In this document: positions 35,486 to 47,752 of the stretch, one piece after another | How positions within the stretch are numbered: position 1 is the stretch's first letter | Layout: each line of letters opens with the position of its first letter | Source: Takifugu bimaculatus | Lineage: Eukaryota; Chordata; Actinopteri; Tetraodontiformes; Tetraodontidae | Assembly: GCA_004026145.2 (NCBI GenBank) | Contig: SWLE01000859.1 | Coordinates: 1-64,000 of the forward strand | Reading direction: 5' to 3' | Length of the DNA: 64,000 nt | Notes under the pieces: model-generated | Databases searched by the model: none | Told to the model about the DNA's origin: nothing | The model's input: the letters and a program-made list of their open reading frames with translations, nothing else | Translations under genes and position numbers: made by a program

Positions 35486-36889
35486 TCACACGTCGGTCAG
35501 TTTTCCACTGCAGGTTCTGTGCGGGCTGCAGTTGGTGTATTTGATGGAGTCCGCGTCCTCGGACCGGGACAGGGACGGCCCGCTGCCCCCGGACTCCTGC
35601 TGGCCGCACGTCACGTGCACGTACTGCGGCTCCTCTTGCTCCGTCTCGCGGTGGTAGAAGTAGCTGAAGTTGGACACGATGACCGGAACCGGAAGCGCGA
35701 TGGTCAGCACGCCGGCGATGGCGCACAGGGAGCCCACGATCTTCCCCCCGACGGTGACGGGGTACATGTCCCCGTAGCCCACCGTCGTCATGGAAACCAC
35801 GGCCCACCAGAAGGCGTGCGGGATGCTGGTGAAGTATGAGTCCTTGTCTTCGGCCTCCGCGAAGTAGACGGCGCTGGAGAAGAGGATGATTCCGATGAAG
35901 AGGAAGAAGATGAGCAGGCCCAGCTCACGCATGCTGGCCTTGAGAGTCTGACCCAGGATCTGGAGCCCTTTGGAGTGTCTGGACAGCTTAAAGATCCGGA
36001 AGACCCGGACCAGACGGATGACCCGGAGGATGGCCAGAGACGTGGCCTGCTCGCCGCCCCCCTGGTACTCCGCCAGCTCCAGACCCAGAGTGATGAAGTA
36101 GGGGATGATGGCCACGATGTCGATGGTGTTTAGGACGTTCTTGAAGAACGCAGCTTTGCTGGGACACGCCAAGAACCGGACCAGCAGCTCGAAGCTGAAC
36201 CAGACGATGCAGAGCGTCTCCACGATGAAGAACGGGTCCGTGAACGGGTTGGGCTTGTTGGCGCTCGCCGTGGTGTTCGCGGACAGAAGCACGTCGAAGG
36301 CTCGTGCCTCCTTGCGGAACTCCGGCAGAGTCTCCATGCAGAAGATGACGATGGAGACGAGGATGACGAGCACGGACACGATGGCGATGCCCCGCGCTGG
36401 CAAGGAACTTTCCGGGTACTCGAACAGGAGCCAGACCTGCCGCTGGAACTCGTTCTGGGGCAGCGGCCGCTCCTCCTCCTTTAGGAAGCCCTCGTCCTCC
36501 CTGAAGTCGTCGATCACCTCCTCGTCCAGCTCGTAGAATTTGATCTCCTCCAAGAAGATGTCCACCGGCACGTTCGCGGGTCTCCGCAGCCTCCCCCCAG
36601 ACTGGTAATAGTAGAGGATGGCGTCGAAGCTGGGTCGGTTCCGGTCGAAGAAGTACTCGTTCCGAAGTGGGTCGAAGAAGCGCATCCTTTTGCGCGGGTC
36701 TCCCAACAGCGTGGCGGGAAACCGCGCGAGCGTCTTGAGCTGCGTCTCAAAGCGCAGCCCAGAGATGTTGATGACCACGCGCTCGCAGCACTCCTGGCTG
36801 TCCTCGCGCTCCGGGACGCAGACATCCTGCGCGGACAGCGCGGCCAGAGCCACCGTCTCCTCCAGGTTCTCCCCGGACACCACCGTCAT
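35486..36889 (-). CDS. kcna6: Kv1.6-like voltage-gated K+ channel alpha subunit
   Basis: Shaker-type delayed-rectifier subunit, 467 residues, one exon. T1 domain at about 36-135; S1 near 167-185; sequon NTT at 205-207 in the S1-S2 loop; S2 near 219-238; S3 near 253-269; S4 at 289-304; S5 near 322-342; filter TVGYGD at 369-374; S6 near 382-408. The segment ETEQEEPQYVHVTCGQ after S6, the T1-end residues DIFLEEIKFYEL and the cluster position point to Kv1.6. The N-terminus and LTDV C-terminus look more like Kv1.1/1.2, and the S1-S2 loop is shorter than in mammalian Kv1.6. Odd: His358 replaces the conserved Asp before the pore helix (SIPHAFWW), and Ser409 replaces Asn (FSYFYHRET). Start ATG 36889. 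Confidence 0.9.
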   Translation of the reverse strand: MTVVSGENLEETVALAALSAQDVCVPEREDSQECCERVVINISGLRFETQLKTLARFPATLLGDPRKRMRFFDPLRNEYFFDRNRPSFDAILYYYQSGGRLRRPANVPVDIFLEEIKFYELDEEVIDDFREDEGFLKEEERPLPQNEFQRQVWLLFEYPESSLPARGIAIVSVLVILVSIVIFCMETLPEFRKEARAFDVLLSANTTASANKPNPFTDPFFIVETLCIVWFSFELLVRFLACPSKAAFFKNVLNTIDIVAIIPYFITLGLELAEYQGGGEQATSLAILRVIRLVRVFRIFKLSRHSKGLQILGQTLKASMRELGLLIFFLFIGIILFSSAVYFAEAEDKDSYFTSIPHAFWWAVVSMTTVGYGDMYPVTVGGKIVGSLCAIAGVLTIALPVPVIVSNFSYFYHRETEQEEPQYVHVTCGQQESGGSGPSLSRSEDADSIKYTNCSPHRTCSGKLTDV

Positions 36890-37489
36890 CCTTCAGCCGC
36901 CGGTCCGGGTCCGAATGCGTCTGGAGCAGCCGGTTGTCGGTGCGTCCCGGTGCGTCCCGGTGTGTGCGTGTGTGTGTGCGTGTGTCAGGTTTGCGGGTCA
37001 GCTGGTTCCGTTGACATTCCCGTGGACCCGCCGCCGTGCTCACCTGTCCGTGCTGCGCCCCGCGCTGCTCTCACTGTCACACGCGCTGCATTTTAAACAG
37101 CCTTTACCCTCCCCGAGCGGTGTGGACACGCGCATGCAAACACGCGCTCGTGCACACACGCCATTCAGGAAGCATCTGGAATTTGGACACTACGCGCACA
37201 TGAACCGTCCTCACTAATAAATCAATTGTGGCGCGCACGTGTTCCAGGTCATGACACGGAAGTGCGGTGTGAAGCGCGCGAGCGTTTTTATGAATTAACA
37301 CTTTTGAAAAAATATTGCGAGTTCTTTTTGATTCATGATTAAAATGAACAAACAGCTGCGCGCGTGTCTGCATCTGTGCGCGCGCGGTGATCCACAGGTG
37401 GTGCGAATAAAGAGGGTGCTGGGAAGCGCGTGAGATTGGGAGTGGAGGAACAACAAGTAAAGCAACAAGTTTAAGGGGGGAGAGAGAGT
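36890..37489. other. kcna6 5' region
   Basis: GC-rich for about 200 bp, with GCGTGTGTG runs; probable 5' UTR and promoter. No other gene. Confidence 0.45.
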
Positions 37490-37830
37490 CACAGACGGAG
37501 AGAGAGAGACAGACGGAGAGAGAGAGTCACAGACGGAGAGAGAGTCACAGATGGAGAGAGAGAGTCACAGACGGAGAGAGAGTCACAGACGGAGAGAGAG
37601 TCACAGACGGAGAGAGAGAGTCACAGACGGAGAGAGAGAGACACAGACGGAGAGAGAGAGTCACAGACGGAGAGAGAGAGTCACAGACGGAGAGAGAGTC
37701 ACAGACGGAGAGAGAGAGTCACAGACGGAGAGAGAGAGACACAGACGGAGAGAGAGAGTCACAGACGGAGAGAGAGAGACAGACGGAGAGAGAGCGTCAC
37801 AGACGGAGAGAGAGAGAGACACAGACCTTC
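37490..37830. repeat. 20-bp GTCACAGACGGAGAGAGAGA minisatellite
   Basis: About 17 copies with length variation in the GA run. Confidence 0.95.
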
Positions 37831-37910
37831 ACATTCTATGTAAGATGTCTGTGTAGCTTCTCAGTCATCCAGGTAATAGTTAGGCTGCCGCTCTCTGAGT
37901 TGACTGGACC

Positions 37911-38810
37911 CCACCAACAACCCTACCAATGACCCTACCAATGACCCTACCGACGACCCTACCTATGACCCTACCAACGACCCCACCAATGACCCTACCA
38001 ACGACCCTACCGACAACCCTACCGACGACCCTACCGATGACCCTACCAACGACCCTACTAATGACCCTACCGACTACCCTACCGACGACCCTACCGATGA
38101 CCCTACCAACGACCCTACCGATGACCCTACCAACGACCCTACTAATGACCCTACCGACGACCCTACCAATGACCCTACCAACGACCCTACTAATGACCCT
38201 ACCAACGACCCTACTAATGACCCTACCGACTACCCTACCGACGACCCTACCGATGACCCTACCAACGACCCTACCGACAACCCTACCGACGACCCTACCA
38301 ACGACCCTACTAATGACCCTACCGACTACCCTACCGACGACCCTACCGACAACCCTACCGACGACCCTACCGATGACCCTACCGACGACCCTACCGACGA
38401 CCCTACTAATGACCCTACTAATGACCCTACCGACTACCCTACCGACGACCCTACCAACGACCCTACCAACGACCCTACCAACGACCCTACTAATGACCCT
38501 ACCGACTACCCTCCGACGACCCTACCGATGACCCTACCAACGACCCTACTAATGACCCTACCAACGACCCTACTAATGACCCTACCGACGACCCTACCAA
38601 TGACCCTACCAACGACCCTACTAATGACCCTACCGATGACCCTACCGACGACCCTACTAATGACCCTACCAACGACCCTACTAATGACCCTACCAACGAC
38701 CCTACTAATGACCCTACCGACGACCCTACTAATGACCCTACCGACGACCCTACCAATGACCCTACCAACGACCCTACTAATGACCCTACCGATGACCCTA
38801 CCGACGACCT
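37911..38810. repeat. 12-bp ACCCTACCGACG minisatellite
   Basis: About 75 tandem 12-mers (ACCCTACCGACG, ACCCTACCAATG, ACCCTACTAATG and variants), 900 bp. The unit is a multiple of three, so frames on both strands stay open. Confidence 0.97.
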
Positions 38811-40485
38811 GTCTTACGTGGATACACACTCTGTAGTTAAAGTCCTAACTGATGCAGCAGGCTGACGTGAGCACAGGTGACATTTGCTGAACGTGTGTAA
38901 ACATCAGAACGATGCGGTTTATTCAGATTGTAATCAGCTTCTAATCAGTCTTCCTTCCTGTCATCAGCCTGATCAAACATGTAAAAACAGAACTGAATGT
39001 TTCTTTAACTGTTGACGAAAGTTTCTATTCCATATTCAGGATGATTGGGAGCAGTGAGCTGCTCCTGAGGACGCAGTTAGCATGCTAAGCTAAAGGGAGG
39101 GCTCAGAAGTCAAGCAGAAGCACCTGGAGACTGAAGAGGCCCACAGGTGACCCTGAACCTTCAATTCAGTTTGTAAAGATCAGCAGTTACTTCAGGGTAA
39201 AATGCATCATGGGAGTTGTAGTGTTTGGACACGCCTCCTTTTTCACATCAGGCTGGGCCACATCATTGACCCCCCCCCCCCCCAACTCACCCTAACTGAC
39301 CACAACTCACCCCTCACTTTGAAGTTGTGAGGGGCAGCAAAAAATGTTGAGTACTTGGTACACACTACGTAGCACACACTTATTCACTCACACTCTCTCT
39401 AACACACCACACTTATTCACTCACACTCTCTCTCACACACACACACACTTATTCACTCACACTCTCTCACACACACACACACACTTATTCACTCACACTC
39501 TCTCACACACACTCAGACACACACACACTCAGACTCACCACACACTCAGACTCCACAGTAGCGTGCAGCGTCGTGGAAATCAACCAAATCTGGGTTAATG
39601 TTTCAGGAATGAGAGCTGAGGAATTATGGGATGCGGGAATCCCCAAATCAAAGCAGGTGATCAAAGTTCACCTGGAAGAGCTGAAACCTTCAACACACCC
39701 TTCAACTGTGTGTGATCATTAACCACTGAGAGAGAGAAGGAAGCAAAGATCGAACAGGTGAGCTGTACCTGCTCATCCAACAGCATCAGCATAGTGGCGC
39801 CTCATGGTGGGCAATGGTTCAAAGTGAAGGTCACGCAGCCCTTCAAAATAAAAGACCTGTTGTACGTGAACAGAATAAAGAAGGCCATTTCCTCCTATTA
39901 AGCTGTTGCATAGCAACCAAACCAGCAAAGTCAAGTTGACCGTTGCAGCGGTGAGACTGACTGATGTTCGTCAACGGACGCATCAGCCCCAGAGTTCACT
40001 TGTTGAGCTCCCAACATGCTAGTGCTAAAGTGCTAAAGTGCTAAAGTGCTAAACCCCAACCACAAGTTGTGACATTATCTGCCTGCTGGTTGAGAGCTAT
40101 TAGCTTAGCTGTTAGCTCAAGACTGAGGTTGAATACAAACTAAATTCTGTACTGTTGCTCCATGATTTTAGCTTGGGCTCATTAGCATTAGCAGGCGCTC
40201 AGGACACGTCGCAGCCACCTGAAACCGCCTGCGTGTTGACCGAAGGCGGTTTAGTTTCTGTGTGACGACGGTCCGGGAGGCACCAGGACGCAGGTCGACT
40301 CCACCCTGATGAGTCCTGATGATAATCAGCGCCACCTGTTGATAACGTGTCATAAACCCTTTATCTAAAAATAAAACAGCGTATTTGTGCTGAATTCATC
40401 AGACCTGGATCACGCAGGCAAAGGTCAAAGGTCACCTAACACCATTAACACTGTTAATTAATGTTGGAGGAGCAGAACCCCCCCC
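38811..40485. other. Intergenic DNA
   Basis: A compound CTTATTCACTCACACTC repeat at 39375-39545, and GCTAAAGT repeats near 40020-40050. No gene recognised. Confidence 0.5.
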
Positions 40486-40632
40486 CCCACAACACACACA
40501 CCACACACACACACACACATACAACACGATGATGGTGGTGGTGGTGATGGTGATGATGATGGTGATGATGATGATGGTGATGAAGGTGGTGATGATGATG
40601 ATGGTGGTTGATGGTTGATGATGATGATGGTG

Positions 40633-40664
<32 letters not shown>

Positions 40665-41553
40665 GATGTTGGTGGTGATGATGATGATGATGATGATGGT
40701 GATGATGAATGATGATGATGGTGATGATGATGTTGGTGGGTGATGATGATGATGATGTTGGTGGTGATTGATGATGGTGATGATGGTGATGATGAAGGTG
40801 GTGATGATTGGTGGTGATGATGATGATGATGATGATGAAGGTGATGATGGTGGTGGTGATGGTGACGATGATGATGATCATGACGATGGTGGTGATGATG
40901 GTGATGATGATGGTGATGGTGGTGATGATGATGGTGATGATGATGGTGATTATGGTGATGATGATGATGATGGTGCTGATGATGTGATGATGTGATGGTG
41001 GTGATGCTGATGGTGATATGATGATGATGGATGATGATGATGATGATAATGACGATGGTGGTGATGATGGTGATGGTGGTGATGATGATGGGTGATGGAT
41101 GGTTGAGGTGGATGAAGGTGGTGATGATGATGATGGTGATGATTGATGATGATGATGATGATGGTGATTATGATGATGATGATGATGATGGTGATGGTTG
41201 ATGATGATGGTGATGATGGTGATGATGGTGAGGGTGATGAAGGGTGGTGATGATTGATGATGGTGATGATGATGATGATGATGGTGATTATGATGATGAT
41301 GATTGATTGATGGTGATGGTGATGATGATGGTGATGATGGTGATGATGATGATGATGATGGTGATGGTGGTGATGATGGTGATGATTATGGTGATTATGG
41401 TGATGATGGTGATGGTGATGATGATGGTGATGATGATGGTGATGATGATGATGATGGTGATGATGATGGTGATGATGATTGATGGTGGTGATGATGGTGA
41501 TGATGGTGATGATTATGGTGATGATGATGGTGATTATGATGATGATGGGTGTG

Positions 41554-41585
<32 letters not shown>

Positions 41586-41615
41586 GATGGTGATGATGGT
41601 GATGGTGATGAGAGG
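40486..41615. repeat. Second GAT/GGT trinucleotide array
   Basis: CA run, then about 1.1 kb of GAT-rich triplets with GGT, very like the array at 22.5-23.2 kb but more AT-rich and more interrupted. Confidence 0.95.
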
Positions 41616-42492
41616 CGGGGCTCTGGGGCGTTCAGGAGATCAGGTGAGAATACTGAAGGCAGCTGCCGGCGTTAAAGTGCAGCAACACTAAAATTATGGG
41701 ATGGAGCTGCCCTCCCTGCAGCAGGCGGGGCCACAAGGATCTAAATGAACGTTTTTATGTTTTATTTGAGACAGACTTGTGAGACGCAGCAGTTCTCAGA
41801 GTGACGGAGTGTCCCTGAATGCATCAGGAACATGGAAACAAAGTGTGTCAGTGTGAAATCAAAGATAAAAACAAAAACCTGTTTCATTTCACATGTTTAT
41901 CTGCTAATCAGACCCAATTATTCCTGTTTTCACTGCTGTGAACAGGTAAACATGTTACAGTGCTGAGCGCCACGCACCCTGAAGGGTGCGTGCCTGTGCA
42001 GTGGTCCCGCAGGTGAACCCCAGCCGTGCTGGACAGGTGGTCTGTGCGTGGCAGGAAGTGTCCTGCCAACAGTAACCACCCATGATTTTGCAGGATCGTC
42101 GAGTCGACCAGGGAGGGTGGAAACATGGCAGCGTCTCTCAGTAAACAACACACACACACTTAGCTGTTAGCAGTAGCGCAGCCTCAACTTTTAAACAGCT
42201 GCCGCGTTAGCTAGCTGACTGAAATGTCAACTCGTAACCTTTTGTTATGAATAGATTTTTCTGGCTTTCAATTTTTGTTTCTGCGACTCTCTCTGACAAC
42301 AAGGATGATGAAGGTGGAGCTGCAGTGAAACTGTTCATTCATTAGCAGCAGCCAACGAGCAGAACAAATACTCAATAATTGGGTAGCAGAGGAACACAAT
42401 TAATGAGATTAAACAACACACCTAACAAGGTAATGTCACACAAATGTCCTAAAGTGTCGTCTGCACAACATCTGCTTTATATAATAGTCTTA

Positions 42493-42531
<39 letters not shown>

Positions 42532-43015
42532 GTGTGTGTGTGTGGTGTGTGTGTGTGTGTGCGTGCACCAGGTGCTCCACACTGTCGACAGTGTTCAGCT
42601 GAGCCTCCAGAGTTCAGAAGCACCAGTGACCAGAACTAACGAGTGTCCCCATAACTCCAGAAGTGACCCACAGCTGTTTGACCCGTGGGTCACCTGTGGA
42701 AGTGGCCCTGAGCAGGCCTGCGCTGCTCCCCCTGCTGGCGGCATTATTCACTGCGCCCTGGTTGAGTTAATATTCTGTTTGTCTCTTTCGTTCTTTTATT
42801 TCTGCTCTCTGATTCTGCTCCGTTGTTTCCCACTGACCAACCGACCAGTCGGACCTTCCCTCTTTTAAAGCTGCGATTCAAATATAAATGTGGACTTCGA
42901 GATAAACAAATTCTGTTTCTCAGCTTCCCAGCGCTGTCGAGGCCGTTCGTGACGTCATTGTTGGTGACCGCAGCAGCTCCAGTGGTGACCAACAGGTGGC
43001 GCTGTTTTTACAACA
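41616..43015. other. Intergenic DNA
   Basis: (GT)n at 42496-42560 and a CTCF-like motif on the minus strand (CCGCCAGCAGGGGGAGC) at 42725-42741. No gene recognised. Confidence 0.5.
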
Positions 43016-43240
43016 TTGTTGGACGGTTTTATATTAATGGTTGACGGGTTTATATTATTGTTGACGGTTTTATATAATGTTGACGGGTTTATATTAATGT
43101 TGACGGTTTTACATTAATTATGACGGTTTTACATGAATCTTGATTGTTTTTACATTTAATTATGACGGTTTTACATTAATCTTGATGTTTTTACATTAAT
43201 TATGACGGTTTTACATTAATCTTGATGTTTTTAGCATTCA
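43016..43240. repeat. TTGACGGTTTTACATTAA minisatellite
   Basis: About ten diverged AT-rich units of roughly 18-25 bp. Confidence 0.88.
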
Positions 43241-44384
43241 TTTTGATCGTTATGTATTAACGTTCTTTCTATTAGTTTCTGTGAAAGAATAAAACTTAAT
43301 GACCGCGCGAAACTTTTCCTTCTTCCGTTTAAGGACAACTTCCGGTGATGAGCGAACTGTGTGCACGCGCAGCCTCCTGCGTTTGCCCGGGAAGTGTGTG
43401 TGTTGTGCGCGTGTGCGTGTGTGTGGTGTGCGTGTGCGTGTGTGCGTGCGTGTGTGTGTGTGTGCGTGTGTGTGTGTGTGTTGTGGCGGACACTTTGGTG
43501 TGTACATCCCCAGGTGCATGCGTGGGGCGGTGGGCGTGGGTTAGCCCTTGATTGGAGGCTCTGTTCAACGCGGCTCCAGGATCAAGAGTCTCGGCCACGC
43601 GCTCTGTCCGCAGGTCGCTCCTCGTGCTGCCACAGTGTTGCTACTCGGCTCATTTGCTAACTTTTGGGTTTAGGCTTTGTTCGCTTTCGTGCTGCGACTT
43701 TCAGCTCATTTTTAAAACCTCAAAACAAGACGAAAACACCAAGTATTTTAAGAGAACGCGTCCGTTCGATGGAGTATGATGAGTCAGCAACTAATATTGG
43801 TTTTATTACCTCCCTTAGAAATGACGTCACTGGCGGAAGCAGCGGGCTGAAATTGGTGATCAATCATTGAAATCTTAATTATTATTCACTTCCTCTGCGC
43901 GCTTTTATTAAGATCTGAGGTCATTTTTGACCCTTGTGTTCCTGCTCAGAATTTTACAATAGTTTGACCCCATAATTTGAATCCTAAATGTTTGTGGACG
44001 TGAACACGAAATCAAAATATTCCGGAGTCAGATTATGGTCAGAAGTCTAAAGTTTAATCTGCTGTGTTTGTTCATGTTTTGGTGTTAACTGAAGATGTGG
44101 ACAGGAAGTGGTTTCCTGATCTTTGATTTCAGGCTACATTAGAGTCGCTGGGGAATGTTTCCAGCTTCATCATTAACGCGGGGAATGTTCCCGTAACAGC
44201 GGCCGCCACTTCCTGCCCGCGGGGCGCCACTTCCTGCCCGCGGGGCCGCCACTTCCTGCCCGCGGGGCCGCCACTTCCTGCCCGCGGGCCGCCACTCCTG
44301 ACCCTTCTCGCTCCATTGGCGCCACACGGAATGCTGCAGGTGTTCAGAACAGAATCACTAATTATTCCTGTTTTAATGTGACCT
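43241..44384. other. Intergenic DNA with a 22-bp GC-rich repeat
   Basis: A GTGTGCGTGTG patch at 43397-43482, then mostly unique DNA. Four copies of CGCGGGGCCGCCACTTCCTGCC-type units lie at 44205-44295; the core CACTTCCTG is an ETS-type site. Confidence 0.55.
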
Positions 44385-45095
44385 GAGAGTGTCAGGTGTG
44401 TGGTGGAGTGTGTCAGGTGTGTGTGTCAGGTGTGTGTTGGAGTGTGTCAGGTGTGTGGTGGAGTGTGTCAGGTGTGTGGAGTGTGTGGTGGGTGTCAGGT
44501 GTGTGTTGGAGTGTGTCAGGTGTGTGTTGGAGTGTGTCAGGTGTGTGGTGGAGTGGTCAGGTGTGGGTGGAGTGTGTCAGGTGTGTGTGTCAGGTGTGTG
44601 TTGGAGTGTCAGGTGTGTGGTGGAGTGTGTCAGGTGTGTGTTGGAGTGTGTCAGGTGTGTGGTGGAGTGTGTCAGGTGTTTGTGTCAGGTGTGAGTTGGA
44701 GTGTCAGGTGTGTGGTGGAGTGTGTCAGGTGTGTGTTGGAGTGTGTCAGGTGTGTGGTGTGTGGTGGAGTGTGTCAGGTGTGTGTGTCAGGGTGTGTGTC
44801 AGGTGTGTGTGCCAGGTGTGTGTGCCAGGTGTGTGTTCCAGGTGTGTGTGGTGTGTGTGCCAGGTGTGTGTGCCAGGTGTGTGTGCCAGGTGTGTGTCAG
44901 GTGTGTGTTGGTGTGTGTCAGGTGTGTGTGTTGGTGTGTGTTCCAGGTGTGTGTTGGTGTGTGTCAGGTGTGTGCCAGGTGTGTGTTGGTGTGTGTTCCA
45001 GGTGTGTGTCAGGTGTGTGTTGGTGTGTGCCAGGTGTGTGTCAGGTGTGTGTTGGTGTGTGCCAGGTGTGTGTCCAGGTGTGTGTCAGGTGGTAG
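44385..45095. repeat. GTCAGGTGTGTG(TTGGA) array
   Basis: About 700 bp of TCAGGTGTGTG and CCAGGTGTGTG modules separated by GTTGGAGTGTG or GGTGGAGTG. More than 40 AGGTGTG cores. The Cys/Val-rich frames are artefacts. Confidence 0.95.
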
Positions 45096-47752
45096 TGTGC
45101 CACTCCCTGGGCCCTGACTCCAGCTCCACTCACTTCCCTTCCAGAATGTTGTTCGTCGTTCCTCAAACTCAAACTCGTCAGATGGAATCGGCAGCTTTGA
45201 CCTGTTTTATGGGAAATGAAAATAAGTTGGATGAATAAATGTCTAATTTAGCTCCCTATTGTTCACATCAGGTCCACGTTCCTCTGGGATGCAGAGGGCC
45301 TCACTTTAGCTCAGCACACGTCACCGGCACCATTGTCAGTTCAGTCTCTATAAATCCAGATTTAGGCTGGAAACAAAATCTTGCTCCGAGTTTCCGTGGG
45401 AGTTTCTTCAGTAAATTCAGCGTCTGCTTTGGTTCAACACATGGGAATATTAATGAGCACCTCTCATTTTTTAAGTTTAGAATTCCGTGTTTATAGGTAT
45501 TAATGTCGTACAGAAATAAATGTTCAATCGGATTAGATTCAGCGTCGCGAGCTCGATGCCAGGTTTGGAGAACTGTGCTGCCACCTTGTGGCCAAAACGG
45601 GATACAACAACTTCGAGCGCGGTGGAGGATTTTCTTTTACAAAGTGAAGATTTTAATTTCACAAAAAGTAAACAACACAATATCCGCATGTACAGAGACA
45701 AAGGCAGTGATTTTCATATTTGTTCAGATGTGGGACAGGAAGTTCTCCAGATGTGTTGTTATGCTGAAGCTGCTGGAAGGAAGCTGGTGTCAGAGTCTCT
45801 CAGGGGGGGTGAGGACCATCGTGATGTGTAGCTCAGGTGTTTAAACATAGGGCTGCGCTTCTGAAGGTTCCCAGTTCGAATCCCTCTTCCTACTTTTAGA
45901 GTAACGAGTGTCCAACTTGAATGTCAAAAGTCCCATGAGCACATCAGCTCCCACGCCCTGACGGCCTGGTGGTGGAACGAGCGTGACCGTAAGTCGCCAG
46001 TGGTGCCGCGTCTTCCACTGAGGCCTTTTAGTTTCACTTTTGGGAGGAAGGCATCCATGTACTGACAAAACAAACTTGTACATCTGAAACTGAGCAAACT
46101 TCCAGACAAACACAGAATTTTGAACAATTCTAAGTGATGTTAACGTTGGTTTTCAGAGGTTGGAGTTCCTCATCACACGTGGGCAGCGAGATGGAAACAT
46201 AATTAACATTATCGACAAATAAATAAATACAGATAAATAAATGTGACGGTCCGGACCTTCGTTACAGCAGCGCCTCCGATCTCTCATTTCCATCCTGGTG
46301 AAGAACGTGGGTGCACTCTGTTGGTTGGGGGGGGTTGGGTTGGTTGGGTTGGGGGGGGGGGGTGCGCCTCATGGAGATCCTTCAGGATGTTGACCAGGAG
46401 GAGCATCACGCGCCTGGAGCTCTGGGGATGTAACAAAGAATCCACAGCATAAAAAACTCATGATTTGATGAGTTTGCCTAATTGTTGTCCAGCAGGCTGA
46501 CGGCCCCTTTGAGGGGACAGTTGGGCCCAGAGCCGGGGGGGTCCTCGCCTTTCTTCCAGGTCCAGGTCCCGGTGCTCCCGGTGCTCCCAGGTGCCTGGGG
46601 CCCCGGGCTCCAGGTTAGAGGAGTCCCCTATAATTAACAAAGGGTTCGGATTGATCACGTTTCAGTCTTCTCAATACACACGAACAGTGGAACGACCTCT
46701 TTTCTCTCTCTGCTCCTTTGTGCTGAGCAGAGGTCCAAGGTCAACTTCACCTCTTCGTCTTCCTGTGACGTCCTGGCGTCGGTTGCCACCGGCATCAGCA
46801 CCTTTGTCATCAGCCACAGGAGAGTTTACAAGCTTAGTGTTACAGCTCACCACATTACATTAACTTACCCAGTGTTGATGATGCATGGGAGTGAGAGTGT
46901 GTCTGGGTTTGGTGTTCGTCCCTTCTCATATTCATTTTCGAGGTCCCTGAAGGCAACATAGATTCATTATAAACGATGTTCAGGGTTGATCCGACCTCTT
47001 CTCTTCTCAACGCCACCAGAGTTAAATGTTTCCCCCGTTCCCATGAGTCGCCATGACAGGGTGCGTTTCAAAATAATGTCCGGAACGATACATGTCGCGA
47101 CGCGGAACCTTTGTTGGGGGAATCTAAAAACTGTAACACCTCTCGCGTGAGCTCGTCTAACAAAACAACTGGGAAAGATCAAAACTAAAGTTTATCATTT
47201 TAAAATTGTTTAATTCCAACATAACAAATTAGAGCAAATAATATTCTTTGTAGAGCATTTCGTGCCTCTATGTCGTGTGTTCTGTATCTTGTTCTTTAGG
47301 TGTGAACCCTTAAAATAAATAGAATAAAAACAGTGATAACACATATTAGCCCGTGGGTGTCCACATCAAACTGGAGGACATGCAGAGAACAGCTCATCTC
47401 TTCCACGGATAAAGGTAAATATCCTTAAATTTGCATTGCTAAATCACATTTGCGGAATGGGAACTTAAACACAACTATTGTCGGATTAAGGAAGTTTAAC
47501 TGGATCAAAAACCCACTAAACAGTTGCTTTGATTCTGTTGAGAGTAGATCTACATCTTAGATTAGATCAGGATCAAACCTGAATTCCTTCTTCCGCCCAG
47601 AAATGGAACGTTGAAGAGTCAAAGTCCGTCCTGCAAATGTTTCCCTCCACAAGCAGGAAGGTTCTGTTTCCACCTCTGTGGATGTCTCTACATAAATGAT
47701 ACCGTTTGTGTGGTCATGTGACCAGCCTGAGCCCATCACATGATCATCGCAG
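45096..47752. other. Intergenic DNA, no gene recognised
   Basis: Mostly unique. G-runs at 46327-46362. I searched for the upstream exons of arhgap8 here and found none. Confidence 0.45.
45822..45893 (+). repeat. tRNA-like sequence (SINE head or tRNA pseudogene)
   Basis: An A-box-like TAGCTCAGGTG (45829-45839) and a B-box GTTCGAATCC (45874-45883) lie at exact tRNA spacing. The acceptor and T stems do not pair well, so this is a pol III-derived SINE head or decayed tRNA, not a working gene. Confidence 0.35.

Noticed and set aside
37929..38829. Frames of Met-Thr-Leu-Pro and Val-Gly-Arg repeats
   Set aside because: Artefacts of the 12-bp minisatellite.
45520..45831. 103-codon plus-strand frame
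   Set aside because: No recognised similarity, no promoter or splice context; composition is not coding-like.
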